This document shows, in pieces, positions 52,093 to 61,487 of a stretch of 64,000 nucleotides of DNA. Numbering within the stretch: position 1 is the stretch's first letter; each line of letters begins with the position of its first letter. The notes beneath the pieces were generated by a model that did not search any database, had not been told where the DNA came from, and worked only from the letters and a program-made list of their open reading frames with translations. Source of the DNA: Planococcus antarcticus DSM 14505 (lineage in GTDB: Bacteria; Bacillota; Bacilli; Bacillales_A; Planococcaceae); assembly GCF_001687565.2 (NCBI RefSeq), contig NZ_CP016534.2:1244501-1308500 (forward strand), read 5' to 3'. The position numbers were made by a program, and so were the translations under genes.

Positions 52093-52386
52093 AACGATTT
52101 GGAATCCAGCTTTTTTGTGAAAAACTTCAATTAATGAAGCAAGAATATTACTAACTATTAAAATGAAGTAGTTGTTTTCGACAGAAAAAAAGTATAAAAT
52201 AATGAATAATAATTAATTAAAACGAATAAATATGAAATTTTTATTCACTTCGATCACTTCAGAAATTACTCGGATAAAAGCCTGAAAGAGCAGCCGATTT
52301 GGTTTTCAATCTATTATGTAGATGCACTGGCACTTGGCTTCTGTTTGCATAAATCAATAGGATACAGTAGGTGAGGGGATGGACCG

Positions 52387-53106
52387 ATGTTTTTAAATCG
52401 GATCAGTTTAGTAAAAGAGCATGTACAAGATTTTAAGTAATTTCCATTTACCGTGCCTTCGATAAACAGTTGGGAGCAATTGGATCTGAGCAATGCAATC
52501 ACGTTTTTTGTCGGAGAAAATGGTTCGGGCAAGTCTACACTGCTTGAAGGGATAGCGGATAAATGTGAATTCAATACGGCCGGTGGCGGACGCAATAATA
52601 CCTATGAAGTACATGCGGCTGAATCTGTGCTTGGCGACTATATCCGGCTTTCATGGATGCCGAAAGTGACGAGTGGGTTCTGTATGCGGGCAGAATCGTT
52701 TTATCATTTTGCCTCTCATTTAGAAGAAGTGGACGGAGATGGATTTCAGTCTTATGGCAGGTGTTCTTTACACGAACAATCGCATGAGGAATCGTTCTTG
52801 TCCTTGTTTTTGAACTGCTTTAATGACCGTGCCCTGTATTTGCTGGATGAGTCGGAAGCGGCACTGTCTCCACAGCGTCAATTGACATTTCTCCGAATTT
52901 TAAAGGATTTAACGGAACAAGAGAGTGGCCAATTTATTATCGCGACTCATTCGCCGATTCTGCTCGGCTTTCCAGAAGCCCCAATTTTAAGTTTTGATGG
53001 GGACTCTATCGAAGAAATCGATTATGAAATGACAGACCATTACCGGATCACTAAATATTTCCTTAATCATCGGGAAAAATTTTTGAAAGAAATACTGGAA
53101 GATTGA
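52387..53106 (+). pseudogene. AAA-family ATPase with an early ochre codon
   Basis: Frame opens at ATG 52387 (MFLNRISLVKEHVQDFK), meets TAA at 52438-52440, and continues in frame (FPFTVPSINSWEQL) to 53106. Walker A is GENGSGKST, Walker B region ALYLLDESEAALSP, and FIIATHSPILLGFPEA is the switch. In relatives I recall, DEPEAALSP and HEQSHGE are usual; here they read DESEAALSP and HEQSHEE. A GTG at 52453 could restart but has no ribosome site. Likely a young pseudogene. The 294 bases upstream (52093-52386) are AT-rich and hold no gene. Confidence 0.75.
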
Positions 53107-53165
53107 CTGTATAATGACAATAAAGAGAAGTTTTTATTGTGACTGAAAAAAAGGTGGGGTGGCAT

Positions 53166-53834
53166 GTGAGGAATTCCGAGAAGGCGGTCATAAAGAATTT
53201 TGCTGTTGGGTTGCCGGAAAAAATGACATATGGAGACGGCAAGGAAATGGAATCAGCTATTCGAAAGCAGCAGGTAGAGGAAGCATTTTTAACCAAAGAT
53301 GGTTTCCACGGGGATGGCGTTGCAGATCTGAAGCATCACGGAGGACCCGAACGTGCCGTCTGTGTTTATCCATACGAACATTATGATTACTGGAACAACT
53401 ATTTTGAGACCCAATTACCCGCTACTGCCTTCGGAGAAAACTTGACGGTGACGAATATGCTAGAGCGGAACATTTGTATCGGTGATATTTTTCAAATTGG
53501 CGAAGCGGTAATCCAGGTGACACAAGGGAGAGTTCCCTGCAACACGATCGACAGAAGGCTCGACATGAAGCCGTTATTGAAAGAAATGGTGAAAACTGGG
53601 TATACCGGATATCTTTGTCGGGTATTAGAAGAAGGCACGATCAGAGCTGATTCCGTCATTCGCCCAGTAGCGAAAGATCCTCAGCAAGTATCCGTTCTGT
53701 ATGCCAATGAAATTAATTTCCACCGTCCGAAAGATATCGATGGAATTGTCAAAGTGCTTGGAGCAGAAGATCTGGCGGATGAATGGCGACAGTTTTTAAC
53801 CAAGCGATTAACCAAATTGACAGCCAGCAGTTAG
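53166..53834 (+). CDS. MOSC domain protein (YiiM-like)
   Basis: MOSC-domain protein of about 222 residues. The conserved core is HHGGPERAVCVYPYEHYDYW, FGENLTV, GDIFQIGEAVIQVTQGRVPCNTI; the cysteine in VPCN is the MOSC active cysteine that would bind molybdenum cofactor or sulfur. YiiM relatives act in N-hydroxylated base detoxification; substrate here is unknown. GTG 53166 is preferred because AAGGTGG sits 8 bases upstream; GTG 53139 is an alternative. Confidence 0.85.
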   Translation: MRNSEKAVIKNFAVGLPEKMTYGDGKEMESAIRKQQVEEAFLTKDGFHGDGVADLKHHGGPERAVCVYPYEHYDYWNNYFETQLPATAFGENLTVTNMLERNICIGDIFQIGEAVIQVTQGRVPCNTIDRRLDMKPLLKEMVKTGYTGYLCRVLEEGTIRADSVIRPVAKDPQQVSVLYANEINFHRPKDIDGIVKVLGAEDLADEWRQFLTKRLTKLTASS

Positions 53835-53859
53835 CAGGTAGGTCTTCTTTTCAAATAGA

Positions 53860-53897
53860 AAAAAGCACTGTTGCGAAATTTCGCAGCAGTGCTTTTT
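53860..53897. terminator. Bidirectional terminator between MOSC gene and zinc lipoprotein gene
   Basis: AAAAGCACTG-TTGCGAAA with TTTCGCAGCAGTGCTTTT; A/T runs at both ends. Confidence 0.87.
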
Positions 53898-53909
53898 ATC
53901 ATGCTTTTG

Positions 53910-54950
53910 TTATTGAAGAATCGTTTCAAGTACTTGCAGATTTTTTTCCATCAACGTGAAGTAAGTTTCTTCATTGTCGATGTTTTCCTGTGTCAGAACG
54001 CCGAGATTGTGCATTTCAATTGCTTCGGCACCCACTTCTTTTTGGATGACCTCAGTCAGGTTGGAAGAAACGTTTTGTTCAAAGACGATATACTGTATAT
54101 CCTTTTCTTTTGCCTGATCAACAATTTCGGTCAATTCTTTTTGTGAAGGTTCGTCTTGGCTGTTCAATCCTGCGATTGCGACTTGCTCAAAGCCATATGG
54201 CTCTGACAGATAGTTGAAAGCCGCATGTGAAACAAAGAAAGTATCTTTGGTGACGCGTTCAGACAAAGCATCGAACGAACGGTCCAAGGTTTCCAGCTCT
54301 ACAACCAATTCCGTGAAATTGCTTTCGTAAGTTTCTGCATTTTCCGGATCTGCTTCCGTCAACGAGTTCTTAATCGATTCCGCCAACTTTTCGCTCAGTA
54401 CCGGCGACATCCACACATGTGGATCAGTCGAACCGTGGTCATGGCTATCGTGGCCCCCAGCTTCTTCGTCATGAACTTCTTCGCCGTGGGCTTCTTCGCC
54501 ATGAGCTTCTTCGCCATGAGCTTCTTCGCCATGAGCTTCCTCTTCATGGGCTTCTTCTTTTTCATGCCCTAATGCCGCTTCCAGTTCTTCGTCTGAAATC
54601 TGATCGGCAGTAGCAATAAATTCGACATTTTCATCCTGCAGGGTCTTTTTGGCGCTGTCAATAAAGCCTTCCAGGCCCAGACCGATGGAGAACATTAGGT
54701 CAGCGTCTGCCAGCTGGATCATTTCCTGCTGCGTTGGTTCAAAGGTGTGTTCGTTTGAACCGGCAGGATAGATCGACTGCACGTCAACCAAATCACCAGC
54801 GATGCGTTCAGTGAAATAAGTCAGTGGATAAACCGTCGTGAAGACCTGCAGCTTGTCCGGATCTTCGTCGACACTTTGTGCTTCTTCGCTAGTTTCTCCA
54901 CAAGCGGCCAGTAGTAAAATTAAAGATACCAATACTAAAATCTTTTTCAT
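53910..54950 (-). CDS. Zinc ABC transporter substrate-binding lipoprotein (ZnuA/AdcA type)
   Basis: 346-residue cluster A-1 binding protein. Signal ends in lipobox LLAACGE; metal ligands are expected in NEHTFEPTQQE, TDPHVWMSP, SHAAFNYLS and a late acidic motif. Between about residues 135 and 175 lies a His/Glu-rich loop with four AHGEE-type repeats, typical of zinc scavenging. The start lies 17 bases from a Zur-like palindrome. The permease and ATPase genes are not in this window's neighbourhood. Confidence 0.92.
   Translation of the reverse strand: MKKILVLVSLILLLAACGETSEEAQSVDEDPDKLQVFTTVYPLTYFTERIAGDLVDVQSIYPAGSNEHTFEPTQQEMIQLADADLMFSIGLGLEGFIDSAKKTLQDENVEFIATADQISDEELEAALGHEKEEAHEEEAHGEEAHGEEAHGEEAHGEEVHDEEAGGHDSHDHGSTDPHVWMSPVLSEKLAESIKNSLTEADPENAETYESNFTELVVELETLDRSFDALSERVTKDTFFVSHAAFNYLSEPYGFEQVAIAGLNSQDEPSQKELTEIVDQAKEKDIQYIVFEQNVSSNLTEVIQKEVGAEAIEMHNLGVLTQENIDNEETYFTLMEKNLQVLETILQ
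54476..54565. repeat. 15-bp tandem repeats coding AHGEE units
   Basis: The unit TTCTTCGCCATGAGC is repeated in tandem with small variation inside the His-rich loop of the zinc-binding lipoprotein, a likely site of copy-number slippage that stays in frame. Confidence 0.8.
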
Positions 54951-54961
54951 GTTATACCTCC

Positions 54962-54982
54962 AAAATGTAATGATTACGTTTT
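54962..54982 (-). promoter_or_regulatory. Zur operator upstream of the zinc lipoprotein gene
   Basis: AAAATGTAATGATTACGTTTT contains GTAAT-G-ATTAC at 54967-54977, close to the Bacillus Zur box (TCGTAAT-N-ATTACGA). It predicts repression in zinc-replete cells. Confidence 0.78.
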
Positions 54983-55037
54983 AATGACTATTAAAATACT
55001 ACAGGATGATCTTAAAAAACACAAGAAAAACCACCAA

Positions 55038-55268
55038 TTATTTTTTTGGTGGCCATTCTTCTGGAACAAAATCGATTCCGCCTTTATGGAAAGGGTGGCA
55101 GCTTAGAATACGTTTGGCTGCCAGATATCCGCCTTTCAGCGCGCCGTGCTTTTCTACAGCTTCGATGCCATAATGAGAACATGTTGGATAGAAACGGCAA
55201 CTTGGCGCCGATAAAGGGGATATGAACCGCTGATAAAAGCGGAACATTCGCAGTAAAACAGTCTTCAT
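55038..55268 (-). CDS. yidD: Membrane protein insertion efficiency factor YidD
   Basis: 76 residues with the YidD core [35 protein letters not shown] in segments and the late [13 protein letters not shown]. Membrane-associated through an amphipathic helix; assists YidC/Sec insertion. Standalone copy as in B. subtilis ytjA. Confidence 0.93.
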   Translation of the reverse strand: MKTVLLRMFRFYQRFISPLSAPSCRFYPTCSHYGIEAVEKHGALKGGYLAAKRILSCHPFHKGGIDFVPEEWPPKK

Positions 55269-55303
55269 GATTGTTCAGCTCTTTTCGTATGAATACTTGG
55301 TAT

Positions 55304-55329
55304 GTTTATTGTAAGGGGCTTAGAGGTAT
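55304..55329 (+). promoter_or_regulatory. Sigma-B-like promoter of dps
   Basis: GTTTAT (55304-55309), 14 bases, AGGTAT (55324-55329); each box has one deviation from GTTTAA-N13/14-GGGTAT. It lies 46 bases before the dps ATG. Confidence 0.5.
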
Positions 55330-55375
55330 AGATAAAGTATAAGAACTTATCAAACTAATTGGAGAGTGATTGGAA

Positions 55376-55822
55376 ATGTCAAACGAATTAAACCACGAAC
55401 TAAATGTGCAAGTGGCGACATGGTCGGTTGCCTATACGAAATTACATAATTTTCATTGGTATGTAAAAGGACCTTCGTTTTTTACATTACATGTGAAATT
55501 TGAGGAATTGTACAATGAGGCCACTCTTCACATGGACGAAATTGCTGAGCGTTTACTAGCACTAGGCGGTAAACCGGTCGCTACTATGAAAGAACAGCTC
55601 GAACTGTCAGTGATTGAAGAAGCTAGTAGCAAGGAATCGGCAGAAGACATGGTCGATACTGTAGTCAGTGATTACGATGAAATCATGAAATCCTTGAAAA
55701 AAGGCATGGAACTGGCTGCCGCAGACGGCGATGACATGACAGAAGATATGTTGAATGCCGTTCACCAGAATTTAGAAAAACATTCTTGGATGTTATCAGC
55801 ATTCCTTGGTGAAAAGAAGTAA
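55376..55822 (+). CDS. dps: Dps family ferritin-like DNA protection protein
   Basis: 148 residues. Forms 12-subunit shells that oxidise and store iron. The intersubunit ferroxidase ligands are seen in [10 protein letters not shown] and [27 protein letters not shown] 55376 has GGAGAG at 9-base spacing; an in-frame TTG at 55370 overlaps the site. Alternate names include MrgA-like; a PerR box was not recognised. Confidence 0.92.
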   Translation: MSNELNHELNVQVATWSVAYTKLHNFHWYVKGPSFFTLHVKFEELYNEATLHMDEIAERLLALGGKPVATMKEQLELSVIEEASSKESAEDMVDTVVSDYDEIMKSLKKGMELAAADGDDMTEDMLNAVHQNLEKHSWMLSAFLGEKK

Positions 55823-55888
55823 AATAGAATTATACAAGCGTACACTTATTTTTAGTGTACGCTTTTCTTATGGCATCGAGGTGGAAGA

Positions 55889-56347
55889 ATGCAGTATCGG
55901 GATTTGAACGGCTATCCATGTGAACTATCATTCGAAAAAAATAATTTTTCTTACGAAAGCAGGCATGTTCTGGTAATCTGCCGCTACAACGGAAAATGGG
56001 TGCTGACGAGGCATAACGAGCGGGGCCTGGAGTTTCCAGGTGGCAAAGTAGAAACTGGTGAAAGTTTACAAGCTGCTGCAAAGCGGGAAGTGTATGAGGA
56101 AACTGGTGCCTGTGTAAATAGCCTCGAATGGTTCGCTGAATACATGGTTTATTCAACAAAACCGTTTTGCAAAACCGTTTTTGTTGGAGCGGTGGAAAAG
56201 GTGAACAAGATTCCGCTTCTTGAGACGCAAGGAATTATACTGGTGGAAGAGTTAGAGCCGGGCGGTGAGTTTAGTTTCCTAATGAAAGACGCAGGAATGA
56301 GGACAATAATAGAGAAGGTGAAACAACTTGAAAAATGGGACGATTAG
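55889..56347 (+). CDS. ytkD: YtkD, Nudix nucleoside triphosphatase
   Basis: 152 residues. Nudix box GGKVETGESLQAAAKREVYEETGA starts near residue 51; the N-terminal YESRHVLVICRYNGKWVLTRHNERGLEFPGG is YtkD-like. In B. subtilis YtkD removes oxidised dGTP and has RNA pyrophosphohydrolase activity. GAGGTGG precedes the ATG; the end overlaps the hydrolase gene by 20 bases. Confidence 0.88.
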   Translation: MQYRDLNGYPCELSFEKNNFSYESRHVLVICRYNGKWVLTRHNERGLEFPGGKVETGESLQAAAKREVYEETGACVNSLEWFAEYMVYSTKPFCKTVFVGAVEKVNKIPLLETQGIILVEELEPGGEFSFLMKDAGMRTIIEKVKQLEKWDD

Positions 56348-57107
56348 ATCGAAAAAACGCTATCCTTCACCCAATCCCCATGTCCGTTTAACGGAAATCG
56401 TTTATTGGTCAGAAGGTTTAAAGGTCAAAGGGATGCTTGCGGAACCGAAAGAGCCAGGAACTTATAGCGGCATCTTGTACTTGAGGGGAGGTATCCAGTC
56501 GATTGGCATGGTGCGCCCTGCCCGGATTGCCCAATTTGCTGCGCAGGGCTTTGTAGTGTTTGCGCCTTATTACAGAGGCAACCGAGGCGGAGAAGGTCGA
56601 GACGAGTTTGCCGGAGCTGATCGCTGGGATGCCGTCTATGCAGTCGATGTATTAAAGAAATTCAGCAACGGAAAGGTGCACCTGCTGGCATTTTCAAGAG
56701 GCGGCATCATGGCCTTGTGGACCGCAATTCTGCGTCCGGATATTACGTCACTTGTCACTTGGGCTGGAGTTACAGATACGGTATTGACCTACAAAGAACG
56801 TCCGGATATGCGACGCATGATGAAGCGTCTCTATGGGGGCACACCGAATACAGCACTGACCGAGTACGAAGAACGCAATCCGTTATTGCGAATCGAAGAA
56901 AACCATGTGCCGATGCTGATTATCCATGGTCTACAGGACGAAAATGTGTCCGCTGAACAGGCCTATTTACTAGAAGAGGCATTAAAGCTTAACGACCAGA
57001 AGCATGAAACCTGGTACTTTCCAAATTATACGCATTTCTTCCCGCCAGCAGCCAACCGAAAAACAGTTAAAGCGGTTTGTAAGTGGATGAGAGATACAGA
57101 GGCATAA
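56328..57107 (+). CDS. ytmA: Alpha/beta hydrolase, prolyl oligopeptidase-like (YtmA)
   Basis: 259 residues of the S9-like alpha/beta hydrolase group. Nucleophile elbow LLAFSRGGIMALW, acid in HGLQDENVSAEQA, and His in PNYTHFFPPA form the triad. TTG 56328 is used, with AGAAGGTGAAA upstream and inside ytkD. Substrate unknown. Confidence 0.87.
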   Translation: MKNGTIRSKKRYPSPNPHVRLTEIVYWSEGLKVKGMLAEPKEPGTYSGILYLRGGIQSIGMVRPARIAQFAAQGFVVFAPYYRGNRGGEGRDEFAGADRWDAVYAVDVLKKFSNGKVHLLAFSRGGIMALWTAILRPDITSLVTWAGVTDTVLTYKERPDMRRMMKRLYGGTPNTALTEYEERNPLLRIEENHVPMLIIHGLQDENVSAEQAYLLEEALKLNDQKHETWYFPNYTHFFPPAANRKTVKAVCKWMRDTEA

Positions 57108-57150
57108 CGAGGTATCGAAAAGTGACAGTTCTATTTTTCATCTAGAACAC

Positions 57151-57187
57151 AAAAGCCCGTTCGGAGTAAAATCCGAACGGGCTTTTG
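57151..57187. terminator. Bidirectional terminator between ytmA and pckA
   Basis: AAAAGCCCGTTCGGA / TCCGAACGGGCTTTT stem with a 7-base loop. Confidence 0.9.
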
Positions 57188-57195
57188 TAAACTCT

Positions 57196-58785
57196 TTATT
57201 TTTGAACAGGACCGCCTAACACACTGATTTCAGGTGCAACAGTACCGAACTTCTTGAAGTTTTCTTGGAATTCTTGCGACAATTCCGTTGCTTTTTGGTC
57301 GTATGCATCTTTATCCGACCATGCATTGCGTGGGTTTAATACTTCACTTGGCACTCCAGGAACTTCAGTTGGAATTTCAAAGTCGAAGATGGCTTCTTGT
57401 TCAGTAGCAACATTGTTCAAGTTGCCTTTGATTGCAGCGCGAACCATCTTGCGTGTGTAAGAAAGCTTCATACGGCTTCCAACGCCATATACTCCGCCTG
57501 TCCACCCTGTGTTAACAAGGAAAACTTGAACACCATGCTCATCGATTTTTTTGCCAAGCATTTCTGCGTACACCGTTGCGTGTAATGGCAAGAAAGGTGA
57601 ACCAAAGCAAGTTGAGAATGTAGCTTCAGGTATTGTGATTCCGCGTTCTGTACCAGCTAATTTCGAAGTGTAACCACTTAGGAAATGGTACATAGCTTGT
57701 TCTTTTGTTAATTTACTGATTGGAGGTAATACGCCAAATGCATCAGCTGTTAAGAAGACAATTGTTTTTGGGTGCCCTGCTACTGAAGGGTCCACGATAT
57801 TGTCGATGGCTTGCATTGCGTAAGCTGCACGAGTGTTTTCAGTTAATGATCCATCATTGTAGTCGGGAATACGTGTATCAGGATCTACAACAACGTTTTC
57901 AAGAACCGAGCCAAAACGAATCGCGTCGTAAATTTGTGGTTCGTTTTCACGGGACAGGTTGATGGTTTTTGCATAGCATCCGCCTTCAATATTGAAGACG
58001 CCGTTATCGGACCAGCCGTGCTCGTCATCGCCGATTAGCTTGCGGTCTCCGTCAGCCGACAAAGTCGTTTTGCCTGTACCGGACAAGCCGAAGAACAAAG
58101 TCACATCGCCGTCCTGGCCAACGTTTGCTGAACAGTGCATCGGAAGAATACCTCGTTCCGGCAATAGGTAGTTCATAATAGAAAAAATTGATTTCTTCAT
58201 TTCGCCAGCGTACTCAGTTCCGCCGATCAAAATAATGCGTTGTTCCATCGATGCGATAATGAATGTTTCTGAAGCTGTACCATCAACTGCGGGGTCTGCC
58301 ATGAAAGTAGGGGCATAAACCACAGTAAATTCAGCTTCATGTGCTGCCAATTCCTCAGCCGAAGGACGGATGAACAATTGATGAGCAAACAAGTTATGCC
58401 ATGCGTATTCATTGATTGTTTGGATCGGCACACGTGATTCGTGGTCTGCTCCTGCAAATCCTTTGAAAACGAAAAGTGCATCTTTTTCTTTTAAATGCTT
58501 GATGACTTTGGCGTACAGTTTTTCAAACACTTCGCTGGAAATCGGACGGTTCACATTGCCCCAGTCGACTTTGTTTTTAGAGCTTTCTTCTTCGACCATG
58601 TATTTGTCTTTCGGTGAGCGGCCAGTGTATTTTCCTGTTTCCGCTTTTACAGCGCCTTCCCGAGTCAATACCGCTTCCCCGCGGGATGTTGCTGCTTCCA
58701 CTAGTTGTGGCACTGATAATTGAACATGTACATTTTGGCCAGTTAAAAGATCCTTTAAATCGTTTGCAAAGTTCACTGAAGTCAT
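57196..58785 (-). CDS. pckA: Phosphoenolpyruvate carboxykinase (ATP)
   Basis: 529 residues converting oxaloacetate plus ATP to PEP and CO2 in gluconeogenesis. Motifs: [13 protein letters not shown], the metal-binding [27 protein letters not shown] in pieces (P-loop GLSGTGKTT), and [32 protein letters not shown] upstream of the ATG. The promoter overlaps a CcpN-like operator. Confidence 0.97.
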   Translation of the reverse strand: MTSVNFANDLKDLLTGQNVHVQLSVPQLVEAATSRGEAVLTREGAVKAETGKYTGRSPKDKYMVEEESSKNKVDWGNVNRPISSEVFEKLYAKVIKHLKEKDALFVFKGFAGADHESRVPIQTINEYAWHNLFAHQLFIRPSAEELAAHEAEFTVVYAPTFMADPAVDGTASETFIIASMEQRIILIGGTEYAGEMKKSIFSIMNYLLPERGILPMHCSANVGQDGDVTLFFGLSGTGKTTLSADGDRKLIGDDEHGWSDNGVFNIEGGCYAKTINLSRENEPQIYDAIRFGSVLENVVVDPDTRIPDYNDGSLTENTRAAYAMQAIDNIVDPSVAGHPKTIVFLTADAFGVLPPISKLTKEQAMYHFLSGYTSKLAGTERGITIPEATFSTCFGSPFLPLHATVYAEMLGKKIDEHGVQVFLVNTGWTGGVYGVGSRMKLSYTRKMVRAAIKGNLNNVATEQEAIFDFEIPTEVPGVPSEVLNPRNAWSDKDAYDQKATELSQEFQENFKKFGTVAPEISVLGGPVQK

Positions 58786-58844
58786 ATATATGTACCTTCC
58801 TTTTCTGTTATTCCCATGACGATGGGGAGGATGTATATTCGTTC

Positions 58845-58882
58845 ATTAGTATAACACATTAGGTTTATTAGTCTATACTAAT
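58845..58882 (-). promoter_or_regulatory. pckA promoter with CcpN-like operator and 9-bp inverted repeat
   Basis: On the minus strand TAGACT, 16 bases, TATACT (58853-58848) forms the promoter. TGTGTTATACT (58858-58848) fits the CcpN consensus TRTGHYATAYW at every position. The same area is framed by ATTAGTATA (58845-58853) and TATACTAAT (58874-58882), perfect complements. CcpN represses pckA on sugars in B. subtilis. Confidence 0.6.
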
Positions 58883-59063
58883 CCACTTCGGAAATCAAAA
58901 TTATTGAATTGCACCTCTACATGAGGTTGCAAAATCCGGACAAACAGACCATATAAGGGTCATTCAAAATCTTTTTTAGTCGGCTTCCTACACCATCTGA
59001 CAGCGGTCACCCAAAAAAATTCTCAAAAAAAACTAAAAGAAATAATTTTGTTTGCCAAAAACA

Positions 59064-59092
59064 TTGACATTTTTATGCTACTTCCGTATGAT
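59064..59092 (+). promoter_or_regulatory. Promoter of the SAM riboswitch transcript
   Basis: TTGACA (59064-59069), 17 bases, TATGAT (59087-59092), about 18 bases before the aptamer. Confidence 0.8.
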
Positions 59093-59109
59093 GAAAAATT
59101 GAACGGATA

Positions 59110-59282
59110 CTCTTATTCCGAGCTGGTGGAGGGGACAGGCCCTATGAAACCCGGCAACCTGCTGCAACTGCAGTGATGGTGCCCAACCTGAAGCAAGGCG
59201 CACAGGCCTTGGATGATAAGAGTGAAAGGTGCTTAAGATGATTTTCCTTTCCTCATGATGAATGAGTGAAAGGATTTTTTTA
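59110..59282 (+). ncRNA. SAM-I riboswitch (S-box) of metK
   Basis: The aptamer runs from CTCTTAT to ATAAGAG (59110-59222, P1 arms). The conserved core GGTGGAGGGGACAGGCCC, ATGAAACCCGGCAACC and the GCAAGG-type P4 region are present. The terminator TCCTTTC-CTCAT / ATGAG-GAAAGGA with T7 is at 59245-59282. High SAM stops transcription before metK. Confidence 0.93.
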
Positions 59283-59342
59283 TGTCTATAAGAACATACA
59301 TTTGTGAGTTTGAGCGAGGCTAGGGAAGCGGCATATTTTGGT

Positions 59343-59460
59343 CTAGACCCCAGCACCCAGATTCTCGGGATCATAAGCCACTCTGGCTGTGCGACAAAAA
59401 CACGTTGCTTCGCCAGATCGTCTCATGCCCGTCGAATCTACACGGGCGCTTGCGCTTTTC
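59343..59460. repeat. Diverged copy of the 124-bp repeat
   Basis: Collinear with the repeat at 7514-7761: it shares TTCTCGGGA, CATAAG, GCTGTGCG, GCCAGA, CGTC, GCCCGTCG and the terminal GCGCTTTTC-type tail, with many substitutions but similar length and pairing. It lies between the riboswitch terminator and metK. Confidence 0.7.
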
Positions 59461-59535
59461 TTATGGAATGCCCTTAATCCTCGTGTAAAAGGCCACAACG
59501 GCTTGAAGTTCAATCCGGATTTTTCTGGAACAAAC

Positions 59536-59563
59536 TTGACATGGGAAACGAGTACCGTATCAA
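59536..59563 (+). promoter_or_regulatory. Possible second metK promoter downstream of the riboswitch
   Basis: TTGACA (59536-59541), 16 bases, TATCAA (59558-59563). The -35 is perfect and the -10 is 4 of 6. A transcript from here would not contain the SAM aptamer. Confidence 0.4.
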
Positions 59564-59602
59564 TTTCGAGAGCAATCTCGCAGGATATAAGGAGGAACAT
59601 TT

Positions 59603-60799
59603 TTGAAAAACCGTCGATTGTTTACATCAGAATCAGTAACAGAAGGACATCCGGATAAAATCTGTGACCAAATATCAGATGCTATTTTAGATGCAATCTT
59701 AACCGAGGATCCAAATGCGCGTGTCGCGTGCGAAACAACAGTAACTACAGGGTTGGTTCTGGTAGCCGGAGAAATCACCACTTCCACTTATGTAGATATT
59801 CCAAAAGTTGTTCGACAAACCGTAAGAGAAATCGGATACACGCGAGCTAAATATGGTTTTGACTCAGAAACAAGTGCTGTTCTTACAGCGATTGATGAGC
59901 AATCACCGGATATTGCTGCAGGTGTCAACGTAGCACTTGAATCACGCGAAGGCCAAATGACAGATAAAGAATTGGATGATATCGGAGCAGGCGACCAAGG
60001 GTTGATGTTCGGGTACGCTAACAATGAAACAGAAGAATTGATGCCATTGCCGATTTCGTTGGCGCATAAATTGGCGCGCCGCTTAGCTGAAGTACGCAAA
60101 GAAGAAATTCTTCCGTATTTACGTCCAGATGGCAAAACGCAAGTGACCGTTGAGTATGATGAAAACAATAAACCACTTCGCGTGGACACGATTGTTATCT
60201 CTACTCAACATCATCCAGAAGTAACTTTGGAGCAAATTCAACGCAATATTAAAGAATATGTCATTAAAGAAGTTGTACCAGCAAAATGGATCGATGAAGA
60301 AACCAAGTACTTCATCAACCCAACTGGTCGTTTCGTTATTGGCGGACCTCAAGGAGATGCAGGCTTGACTGGCCGCAAAATCATCGTTGATACATACGGT
60401 GGCTATGCACGTCACGGCGGCGGTGCTTTCTCAGGAAAAGACGCGACAAAAGTTGACCGTTCAGCAGCCTACGCTGCTCGTTATGTAGCGAAAAACATCG
60501 TAGCAGCTGGTCTTGCAGACAAATGTGAAGTGCAATTGGCGTATGCAATCGGTGTAGCACATCCTGTATCGATCGCTTTTGACACGTTTGGCACTGGTCT
60601 TGTCGATGAAGACAAATTAGACGATTTGGTACGCGCGAACTTTGATTTGCGTCCTGCTGGAATCATCAAAATGCTAGATCTTCGTCGCCCGATCTACAAG
60701 CAGACTGCAGCTTACGGACATTTTGGCCGTACAGATGTTGATTTGCCTTGGGAACGTACAGACAAAGCAGCGATCTTAAAAGAACAGGCTGGCGTATAA
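59603..60799 (+). CDS. metK: S-adenosylmethionine synthetase
   Basis: 398 residues making SAM from methionine and [19 protein letters not shown] (ATP/Mg), [12 protein letters not shown], and the P-loop-like [19 protein letters not shown] region are all present. TTG 59603 is the start, with AAGGAGGA 6 bases upstream. A terminator follows. Confidence 0.97.
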   Translation: MKNRRLFTSESVTEGHPDKICDQISDAILDAILTEDPNARVACETTVTTGLVLVAGEITTSTYVDIPKVVRQTVREIGYTRAKYGFDSETSAVLTAIDEQSPDIAAGVNVALESREGQMTDKELDDIGAGDQGLMFGYANNETEELMPLPISLAHKLARRLAEVRKEEILPYLRPDGKTQVTVEYDENNKPLRVDTIVISTQHHPEVTLEQIQRNIKEYVIKEVVPAKWIDEETKYFINPTGRFVIGGPQGDAGLTGRKIIVDTYGGYARHGGGAFSGKDATKVDRSAAYAARYVAKNIVAAGLADKCEVQLAYAIGVAHPVSIAFDTFGTGLVDEDKLDDLVRANFDLRPAGIIKMLDLRRPIYKQTAAYGHFGRTDVDLPWERTDKAAILKEQAGV

Positions 60800-60809
60800 G
60801 CTGGCATGT

Positions 60810-60853
60810 AAAAAAAGGACGACTAGGCAGTAATGCCCGGTCGTCCTTTTTTT
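60810..60853. terminator. Bidirectional terminator between metK and the carbonic anhydrase gene
   Basis: AAAAAAGGACGAC / GTCGTCCTTTTTTT stem around a 16-base loop. Confidence 0.88.
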
Positions 60854-60859
60854 AATGCT

Positions 60860-61375
60860 TTACTCTTTTTGAAACGATTTGTAATAAGCCCCTTTTTCAG
60901 CGTACTCACGAACAATTCGTTCCATGTCTTCTTTGTCGTCTTCGCGGAGTTCGCGAATGACTTTTGCAGGACGACCGAGAGCAAGCATGCCAGGAGGAAT
61001 CACTTTGCCAGGGGGCACTAAACTGCCCGCCCCAACAAACGCACCTTCTCCGACTTCTGCACCATCAAGAATAATAGAACCCATGCCGACCAAAGCGCCT
61101 TTCCGAATGGTGCAGCTATGCAGAGTCACTTGATGGCCAATCGTCACGTTGTCTTCAAGGAGCAATATTTTCCCTGGGCTTTGGTGAAGCATGCACAGGT
61201 CTTGAATATTAACTTTTTCACCAATAATCGTTGGGGAAACGTCACCACGAATAACGGTGTTAAACCACACAGAAGAGTCTGCGCCAATCATCACGTCACC
61301 GGAGATGGTGGTATAATCTGCAATAAAAACAGATGGATCGATTTGGGGGGATTTTTCTTTAAATGGATAAATCAT
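60860..61375 (-). CDS. Gamma-carbonic anhydrase family protein (YtoA-like)
   Basis: 171-residue left-handed beta-helix protein of hexapeptide repeats. The three candidate zinc histidines are in CMLHQSPG and GHQVTLHSC, as in gamma-carbonic anhydrases. Whether it hydrates CO2 is not certain; many homologues lack proven activity. GGAG precedes the ATG. Confidence 0.88.
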   Translation of the reverse strand: MIYPFKEKSPQIDPSVFIADYTTISGDVMIGADSSVWFNTVIRGDVSPTIIGEKVNIQDLCMLHQSPGKILLLEDNVTIGHQVTLHSCTIRKGALVGMGSIILDGAEVGEGAFVGAGSLVPPGKVIPPGMLALGRPAKVIRELREDDKEDMERIVREYAEKGAYYKSFQKE

Positions 61376-61487
61376 GGCAAAGCTCCTTTAAACAAGATAA
61401 GATATTCTTAATCGTAACAAATCAAGTCAAAACGTCAAATTAAAATACAACATCAAGAATTGATTGGCAGGGAAAGGAAGTTGGATT

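Noticed and set aside
54419-54613. Plus-strand frame rich in RHELL repeats
   Set aside because: Antisense shadow of the His-Glu repeat in the zinc lipoprotein gene.
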